64,000 nt of DNA from Anoplolepis gracilipes (lineage: Eukaryota; Arthropoda; Insecta; Hymenoptera; Formicidae). The notes below the pieces were generated by a model. That model was given only the letters and a program-made list of their open reading frames with translations, was not told the origin of the DNA and made no database searches. Shown here piece by piece: positions 1 through 12,563 of the stretch (the first letter of the stretch is position 1; every line of letters begins with the position of its first letter). The stretch spans positions 1,123,501 through 1,187,500 of the forward strand of contig NC_132974.1 of assembly GCF_047496725.1 (NCBI RefSeq). Reading direction: 5' to 3'. A program made the translations under genes and the position numbers.

Positions 1-1760
1 AAAATGCGATTTATTTAATATTTATTAGTGGTTTATTAGAATACATTTTAAGATTTTTGTATTTAAAATTTTATTAAAAAGCATATTAATATTTGCGAGA
101 GATATAGCAATTTGCCTGAAACGTGTCTCTTCATGCATGAGAGATGATGTACATGATTCTGTTACTTTTTGGTCTTCCTGAGACAGAAAAAATATATTTT
201 TTTTTTTATTAATCATATTATACTTTTTTTTTGGTCTGGCGCAGATCTGTTTCATTTTTTGAAAACTGATAGAAAGAAAGTTGGATTTTTTTTCATAACT
301 TTTTACAAATACAAAGATTTTTATATTTTTTAAAAATGTTACCAGCAAACTTGTCCGTCAAACCAAAACTATCATTTTTTCTGAATGTATTTTTAGACTT
401 TGAAAATCCATCAATTCCACTCTGAGGTATTATATATATTGTATCATTTTGAAGAACATAGTTTCGAAAAAAACAAGTTTAAAGTTTGACAAGTTGTTTT
501 TTTTCAATGTGTGATATTATGATTATTTTTGCTCTTACCTTTTTCATAATAATTTTAAGACTTCAAACTATGTTTATAGGAGCAAAAAAAGTTTTAATTT
601 TTTCAAAATTTCAAAGTAAAATATTCCTCAATACTGAATATGATAATAATCATTGCAATAAAGCGCATAGTTATGTAGAGATTATAGCATCTAAACATTT
701 GTTATGGCACATGTTATCGCATGACTTTAATTTACAAGAAACGCGCCGTTAAATCACTCTTGTAACAAGGTTTATCGTGACGCGGTTTATAAACGAGACT
801 AGTACAATCATTTAATTTCGGTAACGATCTGTGAAGACACATATGTATAACCATAGAATCGTTTAACGAGCTTCCATTGTGTTAGTTGCTAACTATTTTG
901 AATGGCCAGATTAACATATCGTCTTGATGACATTCATGTTGTTTCAACTATTGTCTGGTTAGAACTTCAAGCAAAAGTTATGAAGAAGCTTGTTTCTTTT
1001 AGTTATTAAAAACTTGTATCGGATTGCAAAAACTTTTCTCGCGTGCAATTTAATGAAAGCAAGCGACGATAAATGTAAGAAAAAATACGGATGTAAGAAA
1101 AACTTTGCACTTTTTATCAATACGCAAAGTCAGTTGCTTGCGTTCTTAATGCACTTCAAGAAAAGATTGAGATAACGAAGAGTCTAACTGTATTTTTGTC
1201 CATTGTTGCATTATGTATTCTGACATTGTACGATACAACTGTATCTTTTATCGTGTTTTTTTAAATATTATTTTAGAAATAATCCGCAATGTCTATCGTA
1301 TGTCGAAAAAGAAAATAATTCTTGTTCGTTAGATTTTCTTCTATTGACTTTCATTACGAGATAATGTAATTACGATATACACGGACTAGAAGACCGTGAC
1401 AAGAATGAATTGAATCGATAAAAGAATTTCTTCATTTTTTATTGTTTTACTTTAATAGATTAAAAAGGAATTATCTTGTTTATTCAACAAGTATAAACGT
1501 TGGATTAAGAAACTACGCACAAATTAAATATTATAAATCTGTATATTTAATATAAATCAGATTTTAGGTAAAAGTAGATTTTTTAACAATTTTGCTAATG
1601 TAATTTTTCTCACATAATCTCTTAAAGCCGAAAAAAAATAATTACATAAAATAGATATACCGGTATAATATATGTGTGTTTATGTACTTTTCTATCGTCG
1701 TGTAATATAAGAGGATTATTTTTCACATTAAAATAGCGGGGTATAAGATCTCGGCATACA
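1..1760. other. AT-rich non-coding stretch
   Basis: No supported gene. Short open frames on both strands are AT-rich, lack recognisable domains and have no codon bias distinct from the surroundings. Homopolymer runs of T and A are frequent. I see no terminal repeats or structured elements here. Confidence 0.6.
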
Positions 1761-2225
1761 TTATATATCCATCACCCTGTTGTTGCGATATAAATTATTT
1801 ACACAAGTGCAAATCTCTCTCTCTTTCTCTTTCTCGCTCGTATATTTTCCATTCCCGCCATTCACGACCTGGACCAGGTTTTTATTCTCAGCTGTGCGTC
1901 GCGCGCGCCCAACGCCTCCTCGATAAAGCGCATATATGTACTTTATGCTATACCGACGCTCTCGGCCCAACCCGCCATTTTCTCCGGACTCAACCTTAGG
2001 GGTTAGCCACGATGGTTAACGACGAAGAACCGGTCGCTCCGTCTCTTTCTGCCTCTCGGTCTCCCTCTCCGTTTCTCCGCCTTGGACCCTCTTCCACCCT
2101 CTCCTCCTGCCCGTCTCGCGCTTTCTCTCTCTTCCACCATTCCAACCCCATTCCTCCTCCCCTCCCGGAAAATCAATATGAAGTAGCGTTGGTATACGAT
2201 GTGGTGGCTGCTACCGCGTGCCGTC

Positions 2226-2276
<51 letters not shown>

Positions 2277-2990
2277 ACCACAGCTTTACCTCTCCTCCTT
2301 CCTTTACCCGTTCTTTCCCTGTTCTTTTCTTCTTCTTCTTCCTCGAACCGTTCGGTTCTCCAGCGTCTGGTTCCTTCGCTCGGCGCACCTAACATCTCCA
2401 TCGTCAAAGCCACCTGGATCTCTCCAGGGGCGCCCGAGCTTCGACGGCAACCTCCGGCCTTGCCGGCGGGCGGCGACAGATCGGTCACCGAGTCACCAGG
2501 ATTCGTTCGCGCGAAACTGGCTCGTAGGTCAACATCCACCATTCCGCCGCCACTGGTTGAATACCGCCGCGTGCTGGCAGCGCCGTGCGTGTCATCGTAC
2601 TCGGCGCTTCCCTCTCGCTCTCGCATGCGGGGAAAATGATTTCTCAGAGATCTTTCCCGGTCGATTTGGATGAGGAAGAAAATATATGAAAAGGAGAGAC
2701 AAGTTGGCGCGAGAGGTCGCAGAGAGCCAGAGACCCTTCTTCGTCGGCGCGTTCGCCTCGTATAATTCGATCTTATCTCTCGGACAAACCGCCGGGCGAA
2801 TGTAATGTACGCAATTTCGCGCACCCGTCTCGATCGATATATCGTCGTCGGGGCACGCTAACGACGCAATGCATCGTGATCTGGTTTTGATAACGTTCGC
2901 CCTGTACGCGGTCTCTTTTTCGTTTTACGTTGGACGATGCGAGAAAGAAGTTTCTTGGCACTCACTACACGCAATACTTGTTTATCATAC
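1761..2990. other. GC- and pyrimidine-rich block, possible regulatory island
   Basis: Composition shifts from AT-rich to C/T-rich on the + strand with many CpGs, beginning near the runs of CTCT at 1815. Overlapping open frames exist in several frames on both strands, the typical result of low-complexity GC-rich DNA, and their products are Ser/Leu- or Arg/Glu-repetitive. No domain is visible. It may be part of the promoter region that peaks at 3440-4560, but nothing here fixes a start site. Confidence 0.4.
2229..2272. repeat. (CT)n microsatellite
   Basis: An uninterrupted CT dinucleotide run of about 44 bases. It creates the Ser-Leu and Arg-Glu repeats in the overlapping spurious frames. Confidence 0.95.
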
Positions 2991-3215
2991 GAGATATACG
3001 TGGCGGTATCATGAAAATTCTACAAGCTCGAATGCATCGCTGCTTTAGCATTCTTGATATTATATCGCAAATATCCTAGATTCTTCATAAATACAGAGCG
3101 GCGCTTTTACAAGAAATTGTATTTAAAAATACAAGCAACGACCGCAAAACATATGCAGCGTAATCCAAAGGGATAATCGCGTATTATAAATTTTAATCCG
3201 GACGGAGAAAAGCAA

Positions 3216-3290
3216 AGAAATATATATATATATATATGTATCAGTTAATCTTTCTTCTTGGAAAAAAAAAAAAAAAAAAAAGAAAAAAAA
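3216..3290. repeat. (TA)n and poly-A tracts
   Basis: A short TA run (about 3221-3237) is followed by an A-rich run of about 30 bases interrupted by a few G. Simple sequence. The A run could be the tail of an old retroposed copy, but no flanking duplication is visible. Confidence 0.8.
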
Positions 3291-3439
3291 AATTCCTTTA
3301 TTATAAACGGCATGACATTTCGTCGCACGTGGTACATTTATCACATTAGGAATAACATCAGCATATACCACGGAAGGATAGTGAAACAAAAAGAGGGAAA
3401 AGTTTTAACGTCCGTAAAAAGAAAATCCTTTCTACTCCG

Positions 3440-3894
3440 GGCCTTATGCGGGAAAAACACGGCACTGCGTCATGCGCGGTAGCGTCTCGGCCGGCAGGGG
3501 TGGTGGTTCGTGCGCCCTGGGGGTTGATCGGCGTCGGTAGTTTGGAGAGTACGGGGCGCGGGGCGGGTGGGTTTGGCCAGGTAGCCGTGGCGAGAGGGTC
3601 GGCGGGGCGTCCTCGCGGGTGGAGACGAGTTACGGTGGCGAGGCGACGCGAGAGGTCGGACACGCTAGGTTAGTAGCGGAGGTACACGTTGTACCAGCCG
3701 GCAGTAGCGAGTGCCGTGCTTAACACGGCCTACCCGCTGCGCGCGTAGACCGTAAAAGGCGGCCGCCCCTCGTCGATCCGCTTCTACTCGCGTCACGTCG
3801 CCTTCTGTGTTTTCGCCACTCGTCGTCTTTCGCGTGTGTGTTTTCGCCTCCTTCGTATTTTTTTTTTCTTCTTCTTCCCTCCGGAAATATATAC

Positions 3895-3932
<38 letters not shown>

Positions 3933-4560
3933 GGCGCGAGAGACGCGCGCGCCCCGGCTGTGAGGAACCGAGTGAGTGGATAATGGTAGCGAGGAAGTGC
4001 CGGCGTCGTCGCCGTCGTCGAGTGGCGTCCCGCCGTCGCCGGCAGCCCGAGCGACGCTGCTACTCGCGTGAACGACGACAGCCCGGCGGCGAAGGAGGCG
4101 CGGAGTGAACGGCCTCGACGACTCCTCCGTTCTGGACGAGTGGACGCCCCGGCGGTGTTCGGGATTTTGTTTTGAGAGACGAGGGCAGTAAAGGAATAGA
4201 AAGAGAGGGAGAGAAGAGAGCTCTCTCCTCTGTGCGCGCGTGAACCCGACGACGATGCGTCGTCGTCGTCTTCGTCGGCGGTGCGTGCGCGCGCGCGCGG
4301 ACGTGCGTCGGGAGGGAAAAAGGGCTTTTCGCACTGCGGGGGTAGCGTGCGCTGATCGAAGGGCCCCGGAGTGAACGGCGTGATTGCACGCGGCGCTGTG
4401 TGTTGTTTCGCGTGAGGTTGTTCGAAACCGCAAACAAACGCTCGTTTTCTTTTTTTTGTTTTGTTTTTTTTTTTTTTCGGCAACGTTTCACGCAGACAGG
4501 CGTGAAGAAAAACGTCGTGGACATTCGTGAGTGGCCGAACGATACGTGAGCGCATTCTTT
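3440..4560 (+). promoter_or_regulatory. CpG-rich island, candidate promoter and first exon
   Basis: This is the most GC- and CpG-rich part of the window outside the coding exon and stands out sharply from AT-rich flanks. In hymenopteran genomes such islands often mark broad promoters and 5' untranslated exons. Donor-like GTGAGT strings occur at 3972-3977 and 4527-4532, and AG/GTTAGT near 3668, so a non-coding first exon splicing to the acceptor at 45537 is possible. I see no convincing TATA box; the TA run near 3900 is a microsatellite. Large minus-strand open frames here are shadows of GC-rich sequence. Assignment to the downstream gene is inference from orientation and the absence of any other gene. 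Confidence 0.4.
3886..3930. repeat. (TA)n microsatellite
   Basis: TA dinucleotide repeat with one imperfect segment at its left end, embedded in the CpG-rich island. Confidence 0.9.
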
Positions 4561-7500
4561 TTCTCGGGCATTTTGCTTCGAGTTATAAAAAAAGGGAGAA
4601 GAAATTGATCGCTTGATTGATAAATAATTAAAGTTGGGAGACTCTGAAATTGATATATTTTTGTAAATGAAATTTTTAAGGAAAAAAGAGAGGACAATAT
4701 TATCAATTAGCCGTGCACTTTTTTATGCAATATAAATTTGACCAGTCCCACGTTTAATATTTATATCTATATATATGATTTGATCTTGATTCTTTTAATT
4801 AAAAATTTTGCATAACTAGTTTGAAATTTCGATCAAAATGGAAAAACGATAAAAGCGTATTTTTTATTCTATCGAAAAAATATTAGTCGATTATACCGGC
4901 TGGGATCGATACGTTAAGCAAACAGATGATAGGCTTCCCGGATTCGCATAGTTTGCGCAAAATAAAGCCGAGCAGGCAATTTCGGTGTGCCACGAGATCC
5001 CCTTTTATAACGGACTCGTACTTTTACGAACTACACATCTCTTATAGTCAAAACCCTCTGACTAGTTTTCCAATCAAATGTAATAAAATTCCACGGCTTT
5101 GCGCTACGGAAATTGATATCGCGAATGAGCCGATTGTAATTGTAAAAAAAAAAAAAAAAAAAAAAAAGAAGAAGAAGAAAATGATTTATGTCTTTCCTCT
5201 GTGAATGGAAAGTTTCCAGAGTCTCGATAAAAAAATTCAAATCATTTGATGGAGCAATTTTATTATTAACAAGTGTACGTCTGTAAAATCGCACAAAGTT
5301 TCATAGAGACAATTCTGATAATGGCATAAACGGTATATAACATAGTACTTGGACAAATTTTCATAATCAATACACGTATTGTTTAATTCATAATTGCAGT
5401 ATTTATTTTATCTGAGCAAGTTGTGATATATTTTTTCTAACAATAAGATAGGATTATCTTTAGACACAGATATATGGCTGTCAATGAATCTTTCATAGAG
5501 AATCTATGGCCGGATAAGGTAGTAATATAAAACGTTTGCTTTTATTGGCAAAGTATAACGAGAAACAAGAATGTTAATCTTAGCTAAATAAGAAGTACCA
5601 ACCGCTAGCGTTTTTACAGTCGCGCTGCGACTGGCAGTTAATTACTTCAGACTTGACATAACAATTATGAGGAGGCCGCTGAGAGAAAAAAACAAATGAG
5701 AAATTAGTTATTTATTTCGTGGAACTTAATTTTCCGGTTCAAGGAACTGTTATTTCTCCTCCTCGCTAGAAGCCTGTTTGTAATAACATAAACTATCGGG
5801 TTACAAGAGCGAACTTTGCTGTAAGTCTCTTTCAGAATGGAAAACGAAATGCAAATTTGCTAATCCAGTAATTTTCACGATCGGAGTAATAAAATAATTC
5901 TTGGAACTTTCTTGATTACGCGACATTCAATGCTTTCCCATCGTAACGAAAGTCACGGATCCCTGATGATGAAGTTGCACGCGAAATGTTCCCTATAGAT
6001 TTCTCAGAGGAAAGCAAACTTGTAAGCTTTGGAAATATTGAATCACCCTATACATTCGTATATTTGCGGTTACACCTGCCCGTGGTAAATATGTATATAT
6101 TGTATTAAAAAATCTACATGAAAGAAAAATGCAGAATATTACGAAATCAAATCTCGAAAGCCTATCGATCTTTATTATTTTTCCGTTCGATCGCAGCAAC
6201 CTTTTTTTCTTAAAATTATCTTAGCGATGCCGAGAGATGCGCGTACGTGTCGATTGCTGGGTAAACGACGAGACCGTTTGTTTATTTCCGGCGAATTACG
6301 AGCATCATGTGTGTGTGCGTGTTGTGTTTTCAGTGCAATCACGATTTCTGAAAACTCCTCTCCGATGCGAAAGAAAAACCTGCGTGAGAATAATCGTAAC
6401 ACGCGAGTAACGAGAGGAAATTAAGTTTAGGAGTGCTCTAAAATCTCAGTGTTGTTTCATCAGTGTCTCAGCAAGAAAGGAAGTCTGGCGAAACTGGAGG
6501 AAAGAATTCTCAATTGGATATACGGGCTCCAGCGTCATAAATGAGTGATATCTGGTGACATATCGGGTGGAGGGGATAAAATTGGGCGCGCGAAAACACT
6601 CGCTCGATCAATTATAAACTGGTCTATGTTGATTTAACGTGATAACATCATCACCAATAATAATCCTACTAATAATAATTCTCTTCTAAATAGATATTAA
6701 TAATATATTATATAATTTGTGTGTGGAATGTCTGATTACAATTTACCGTTTGTTCGAAATTTGAGAGAGATATATCACCGTATAAAAGAATCTATAATTA
6801 TATGTATGTATACGTGTATTTGTATACATGTATGTCGTTGACGAGATAATGATGTAGTAGAGCAGTGTGAAAAGAGAGAGAAGAAAGGTGACACTTAACG
6901 ACCAAACGAAAGTTGTCAATTACTATTTAATCGTCGTGTTAAAGTTTCCACGTTCAATTATTATAAATGTTAAAGTTGGTTCGTCTGTTAGTTCCCTGTT
7001 AAATCTACCTCTCTTGATTATATCGACAATGAAAGCTCGGAAAACGGCCTATAAACAGTATCTGTGCATAGAACGTCACACGCAATCTGAAATCTCGACA
7101 ATGATTGTACCTGGTTTGATAAGGTATTAAAATCCCCTTCTTCGAAAAACAAGAGTGCCGTGTATCTCGTTTCAAAAGGTAAGAGAAGACTTTATTTTTC
7201 AACTTGTCCGAACAGTTTCCATGGTGATAATTTTATATTCTCGACATTTTGCCAAAATAAAGTCAAATTATATTTTCTCAGGACGTCAGGAATAATTATT
7301 GCATTTTATTCAACCTGCTTGCAATAATTATTAGTCGCGATGTTTAATAATAAATATATACATATATATAAATATGTATTTGAGAAAACAAATTTCTTTT
7401 TTCCTTAGTCGAAATAACCGGTGACATTTGACATATTTGACATAATTTGTCGGAAAACCCCTGTAAAACTTGGCATCACAATTGCAAGAGAGAATATACA

Positions 7501-9419
7501 TACGTAACGCTTTTGAGTACGCGACGTGACGCGCCTCTTGATCCCGAGTCGTGACTTTTATTTGCCTGCGTACACCCCCCGATATATGTTATGCGGTGTC
7601 ACATATATCCGCCATTCTCTCCTGGCTGTCACAAAACCGGAGAACAGAACAAAGCAAGGTGCATCGCTGCCGATTATTGCCACGCGCCTGTACAATAGGT
7701 TTTCACAATGAAGCTCCGTACATTTGTCGTTGTCATGTTCGCCTACGTAACGTCTGCGAACAAGAATAACATTTACCGCAATGTATCTATTGTTTTAAGA
7801 AAAATTGCAGGAGGAGAAAGAGAGTGAATGTACAATAAATGAATCGCGTGTACTTTGTTATCGTCGCGCTGGTTCCTCGCGGTGCAAATTAATATTCGGT
7901 CAAATTACGCATTGAAAGTTAATTATCAATTACGGACTAATTTAATTTATCTGCATCTCTTTCTTAATCAAGTACTAATTGAAGCGCTAATTACCCCTTT
8001 GAAGTTTTATTTATATTATATTTCAATCGCCCTCTTCTTTTTTTCTTTTCAATGGGTAGCGGGCGGGAGGGAGAATTTTCGAAAGAACCTCCCTGGTGTA
8101 GGATTTTCACCCACTAAAACCTCTTCTTTTTCCCGGCGCTGGAGAAAAACTCCGGGGACCGCGCGAGCATTACTTCCTGGGTGTATCTCAATCACTAGCG
8201 CAAATGGTGATATTCGTTCGGAAAACTCGTGTCGAGAATAATCTCGTACTCGGTTACGTGACGTGATAACAAAAAAGGCTACTGTTGATCCTGCTAGATT
8301 CGAATCTTCTAATAAGTCTTCATCTAAACGCATCGCCTTTCTTCGCGGGGAAAAAAAAGTCTTATCATTTTCTCAAATTTAAAGACGACGATTAAGAGAA
8401 TACGACGCGACTCGTAAACTGTTGCAATTTGTTAGCGAAGTATCACCGCTATTAGACGCGAAATGCTCGCTGGATGCTCGCTTTTTGCTCCTTCCTCTTC
8501 CGATCGTTTCCTTTTATCACCGTCCACCCGGTTCTTCCGCACCGTTGATCTCAATTACGTATCAGTCGGTTTGGTCGAACAGTAGTCCTCTCCGTTACAC
8601 GATGATCGTTCTGCGGTCGTTTCCATTGAATGCCTACGACGAAGGTGGAACGGAATAGCACTTAATAAGACAGTTGGGTCCCCCGATCGACTTTATTGAA
8701 TGTTCGTGGAAAAGAGGCGGATTCTCCTAGATGTAGTTAGCGTAATATGCAAATCAACCGAGAATGTCTGGTTTTCTAAAACGAGAAATTGTATTAAAGG
8801 AAGGACATTCTATTATTCTGTATCATCATTGAATCGAGATGACATATTTGAAATTTATCGAAATAGTATTTGGGGGTTTTAAAGCAATCCTGATATATCG
8901 CTCTGGTTATTTCGCCGGACATTTTTCTTGTAACATATTCTCTTTCCAGCACATCTTTTCGATTGATGACCGAAATCATCCTAATGTAAATTTTTAAACG
9001 ATAACGAGATGTTTATTTAAATCTTGTAAAAAAATTCCCAAGTCTTGGAAGATACTTTTGTTCAAAATTCCAGAGAATATTTTAAAGATTCTTTGATGCA
9101 GCAGTTTTCTAAAGTAAATTTTTTATTGTCCATGTTTTCGGAACACTTTTCACTCATATGAAATAATAAATACAAAACGACTTAAGTTTCAAGCGTTCAG
9201 ACTTACAAATGTATCGAGAAGAAACTAAATAACTTTAAGATAAAAATTTTCATAATACAGTTTTATTTTGTATAATTACCTAACAATTAAAATAAAAAAA
9301 AAAAAAAAAAATGTGTGTGCATATTCAATATTTTGTTAAGACGTTGAATATAAACAGAGATAGATATGTGTATATTTATAATTTACAGTATAAGAGTAAT
9401 AAAATTATTAAAGAGAGAA
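4561..9419. other. Gene-free stretch, probable large intron
   Basis: AT-rich sequence with scattered simple repeats, including an A run at about 5144-5167. Open frames are all under 130 codons, overlap on both strands and show no recognisable family. If the promoter is at 3.4-4.6 kb this belongs to the first intron. No structured repeat was recognised. Confidence 0.5.
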
Positions 9420-9530
9420 CTTTTAAAAAAATTCTCTGAATTTTAATAAAATTTCATGAAAATTCCCTGATTTCTTTAGGTATAAAAAATTCTCTGAAAA
9501 TTCCACATTTTCCATGTTTTCTTAGAGAGT
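9420..9530. repeat. Degenerate AATTCYCTGA repeat cluster
   Basis: The motif AATTCTCTGAA or AATTCCCTGAT occurs three times in about 80 bases, with 'TTTTCCATGTTTTC' after it. Related phrases ('AAATTCCAGAGAAT', 'TCCATGTTTTCGG') occur at about 9064-9140. This looks like an old degraded interspersed repeat. The class is unknown. Confidence 0.35.
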
Positions 9531-10410
9531 ATATACTCTGGCATTTGTTTAAAGACAGTTGACGCGTAAGGTTAACAATGTCAAACCATTTGAGAAACTA
9601 TTTCATCGTTAATAATTGTGTTTAATATTAAAAAGAAACGTGAGAAAAACACGTGTCGCGATTGTTGTTGGTATACTTTTGGATTTATCAATGTAATGGC
9701 AAAGCTTAGCTGCGCGTGTCTCAAGGCTTGTTGTGTTGGCTTTAATGTGTTTCGATTCGCGCTTAGTGTTTTATGCAAATCCTAGGACACGGGTAACAAA
9801 GTAATGATACGACGCGTGATATCGTGACAGGTCGTGATAAGTAATATGCAAATGAGCAGCTTTGCTGGTGAGTCTTGTGTTATTTTCGGCGTATTAAAAA
9901 TGCAGCGATGTACCAAGCATCCCATTGTTTTCACATCAATTAAACGGCAATTAAAATACAACAGCCTTTCTCCACGTATTATGATAGTTAAACGCTCGAT
10001 TCGTATCTATTAGTGCGTAACAAACGGGCCGGCAACAAATCGACGTAATTTCAACGGGGCGGCTAATTACATCGCGGTTGATGCCGATCGATGTACAAAG
10101 CCGAACGATTCCTCCCCCAGTCGTCGAGATATTTTTCTATGCAAATCACATCATGCGCGAACAATTGTGCGAGAATCAAGATACGCGCTTGCGTTCACGT
10201 TTATCGATCAAGACATGACAATGTGAAGGGAGCGTAGGCGTTACCGTCATGAAAATTGAATTACAAACTTTGCGCGACGCGTTAACGTTGCCCCTCTATA
10301 AGAGCCATGCATTCGACGACAATATTACAGATAAATGGTCAGTCGTGACAGTCGACCATGTGTCCAGCAACCGTTAAATCTTTTATAAAGACCTGTGGGC
10401 AATCCCAATT
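9531..10410. other. Gene-free stretch
   Basis: No open frame with recognisable content. Composition is slightly richer in CpG than the flanks near 10000-10320. Nothing else seen. Confidence 0.5.
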
Positions 10411-10850
10411 TTGAACATTCCAAAATCGAATCTCACCCGGCACTGCCATACCCCCCCCCCCCACCCCTTCCCCTCCCTGACCTCGTGCTTTAAATATTTG
10501 CAATCGATGCCAAGGGTTCAAGAGTCGTTGACTCCTCCTCTACTGCTCTCTTTTCTCCATCTCTCCCGTTCTCTTCCGTTCGTCAATACGTCTGTCCATC
10601 TCGCCCCCTCTTTCTATCGTCCGTCCCTTCTCTCTCGGCGACCCTCTATTTTCTCACTCGTCTTTCTCTCTCCCTTCCTCGACTCTCTTATCGACTCTTC
10701 TTGTAGCCGCCGATCTTTCTCGCACTCTCTATCGTTCGTGTTCGATCATCTTGCTTTATATCCTTTTCGCGCGGCCTCCCTCCTGTTCTCTCTCGTCGAT
10801 TGCTCGACCCTACTACTCGACTTCGGAAAAGCTGTCCCTCTCCCCTAACG
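10411..10850. repeat. Pyrimidine-rich low-complexity tract
   Basis: About 440 bases that are strongly C/T-biased on the + strand, starting with a C run at about 10450-10461. A 145-codon open frame spans it, but its product is a Ser/Leu/Pro-rich translation of CT-rich DNA with no domain, so it is treated as non-coding. It could be intronic polypyrimidine sequence. Confidence 0.6.
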
Positions 10851-12100
10851 TCAAGGCCGACTTATTTCGAACTCGAGATGTGTGCAACGATATCGTAGTT
10901 CGCTCCCCAGGAAACTTGCTACCGAGAGACTGCAAACTTTTCGCGCAATAAATATACGTATTTGAGAGGGCCAGAAGAATTCTTTCGACAGATATTGTGA
11001 ACTCACAAAGTTACAAGAGACTCGCGGTTATTTTCGTGAAAATGTAGTATGCACATGAGAATGATTCGAGGAGAATCAGTAGAGAGAAATTTAATTTATG
11101 TAGATACAACGGTATCTCGGGTATTGATTTATTTTATTGGAAAAAGGTTACTTGCAAATGATGTCGTTAAATCGAGATAATTATCGCAGAAAACGATATA
11201 TAAATAATGAAATAGCGGTTCAATCTTTTTTGCATGTAAAGTGGTTTTTGCAGCGATAATGGCAATGACGATGATATGTCATTATATCTGCCTGGAACAT
11301 ATTTTACCGCAGAAATATTTGAACTTACGAAGAAATAATTCATTTTCAGGTGAAGAACTCTTTTTTGTCTCTCAAACTTTTCCGTTCTGTCGTTTATATC
11401 GTTTCTTAAATCGCTTTCCACAGTTTTCCAATTTTAAATAATTATACTTGGTTGTAAAAATTTCTTATTGCCGCGTTCTACTTTCGTTGATGCTATATTT
11501 TCCCGAAACCGAAGATGTGTAAGACGTTTTCTTGCGGAATAACCGTGTTCGCGTTTCAAATTTGATCGTTATTTTTACGACTTGGTGAGAACCGCTAGAG
11601 GTTGTCAGTGGTTGTGACAGTCGTGTCCTATTTCCTTCGTCTATCTCTATTATATTTCTACTATTTCGCTAGTTTCTCCAAGGATAAGCTCTCTGTGTAT
11701 TTCTATAATTGCCCCTCCCGGTATATTTTCGTCGCGAAATAATCCGGTTGTCAGTGGCGACCCTTTATCTCGCGTTGTGAGCTTAAAGATTTCTCTATTT
11801 AGGACACGCGGATCATGTCGGCATTGAATCATCTGAATTTTATCTTACACTATCATGCAATGTTATTTAATTTTATAAAAACGGCATACACGAGTTGTGT
11901 AATCACACATCGATGTAATTACAGGAAGAAATTAGTATCAAATTAAAATTTATATATATATATATACTTTAGTTTTAGTTAATGCAATCACTATTTCGTA
12001 TAATTATAAATATATAATTTCCCTTGAAAAATTTGATAATTTCAGCAATATATTATAATTTTATTTTAATATTATAATACTCGGAACAAGAATATAACGT
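10851..12100. other. Gene-free stretch
   Basis: Unstructured AT-rich DNA with a short TA run at about 11951-11966. No supported gene. Confidence 0.5.
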
Positions 12101-12563
12101 TATATTATTATCTTATCTTAATTTTATTATAATACATTTTTAGCTTGAATATATATTATTGTCTATCCAATATTCTTTTTCTTTACTTATGAAAATTATT
12201 CTTGAATAAAAAGAATATACTTTTTCTTGGTAAAACTGTAATTTATTAAATGTCTTCGAACAAGCAATTTGTATTCATAACGCTTTATAATGTCGTTTCA
12301 AGATTTACATGTGTGTGTTCTGTGGAAAAACGAAAATACGGAAGAAAACATTATTCTTGTTTTGAGAAATCTTTATTCTCGACACGTATATCTTTATTCT
12401 TGAAATGAGATTATGTAGCGTTATACGAAATTGCTTTTTCAAAAACATTTAATGCAGTTTTACCAAGAAAAATATTCTAATAGAGAAAAAAAAAATGTTG
12501 CATAGACAAATAGTATATATTCAAACTAAAAAATTATTATAATAAAATTGAGATAATAATATA
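12101..12563. repeat. Imperfect foldback (long inverted repeat)
   Basis: The left arm (12101 to about 12303) reads as the reverse complement of the right arm (about 12399 to 12563) over most of its length. Aligned landmarks include TATATTATTATCT against AGATAATAATATA at the outer ends, 'TTTTTAG.TTGAATATATA', 'TTTCTTGGTAAAACTG' and 'GCAATTT.GTAT..AACGCT' toward the centre. The left arm carries an extra segment of about 35 bases near 12185-12220. The spacer is about 95 bases. It has no coding capacity. It is likely a non-autonomous foldback or MITE-type element inserted in the intron. The terminal duplication is not evident in AT-rich flanks. Confidence 0.75.

Noticed and set aside
2003..2824. 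Minus-strand open frame of 273 codons
   Set aside because: Arg/Glu-rich product from GC- and CT-rich DNA, including a translated (CT)n run. Competing open frames overlap on the other strand and no domain is visible.
3665..4555. Minus-strand open frame of 296 codons in the CpG island
   Set aside because: Contains translated poly-A and (TA)n runs and overlaps other long frames in different phases, as expected in GC-rich DNA with few stops. No recognisable family.
10411..10848. Plus-strand frame of 145 codons
   Set aside because: Ser/Leu/Pro product of a pyrimidine-rich tract with no domain.
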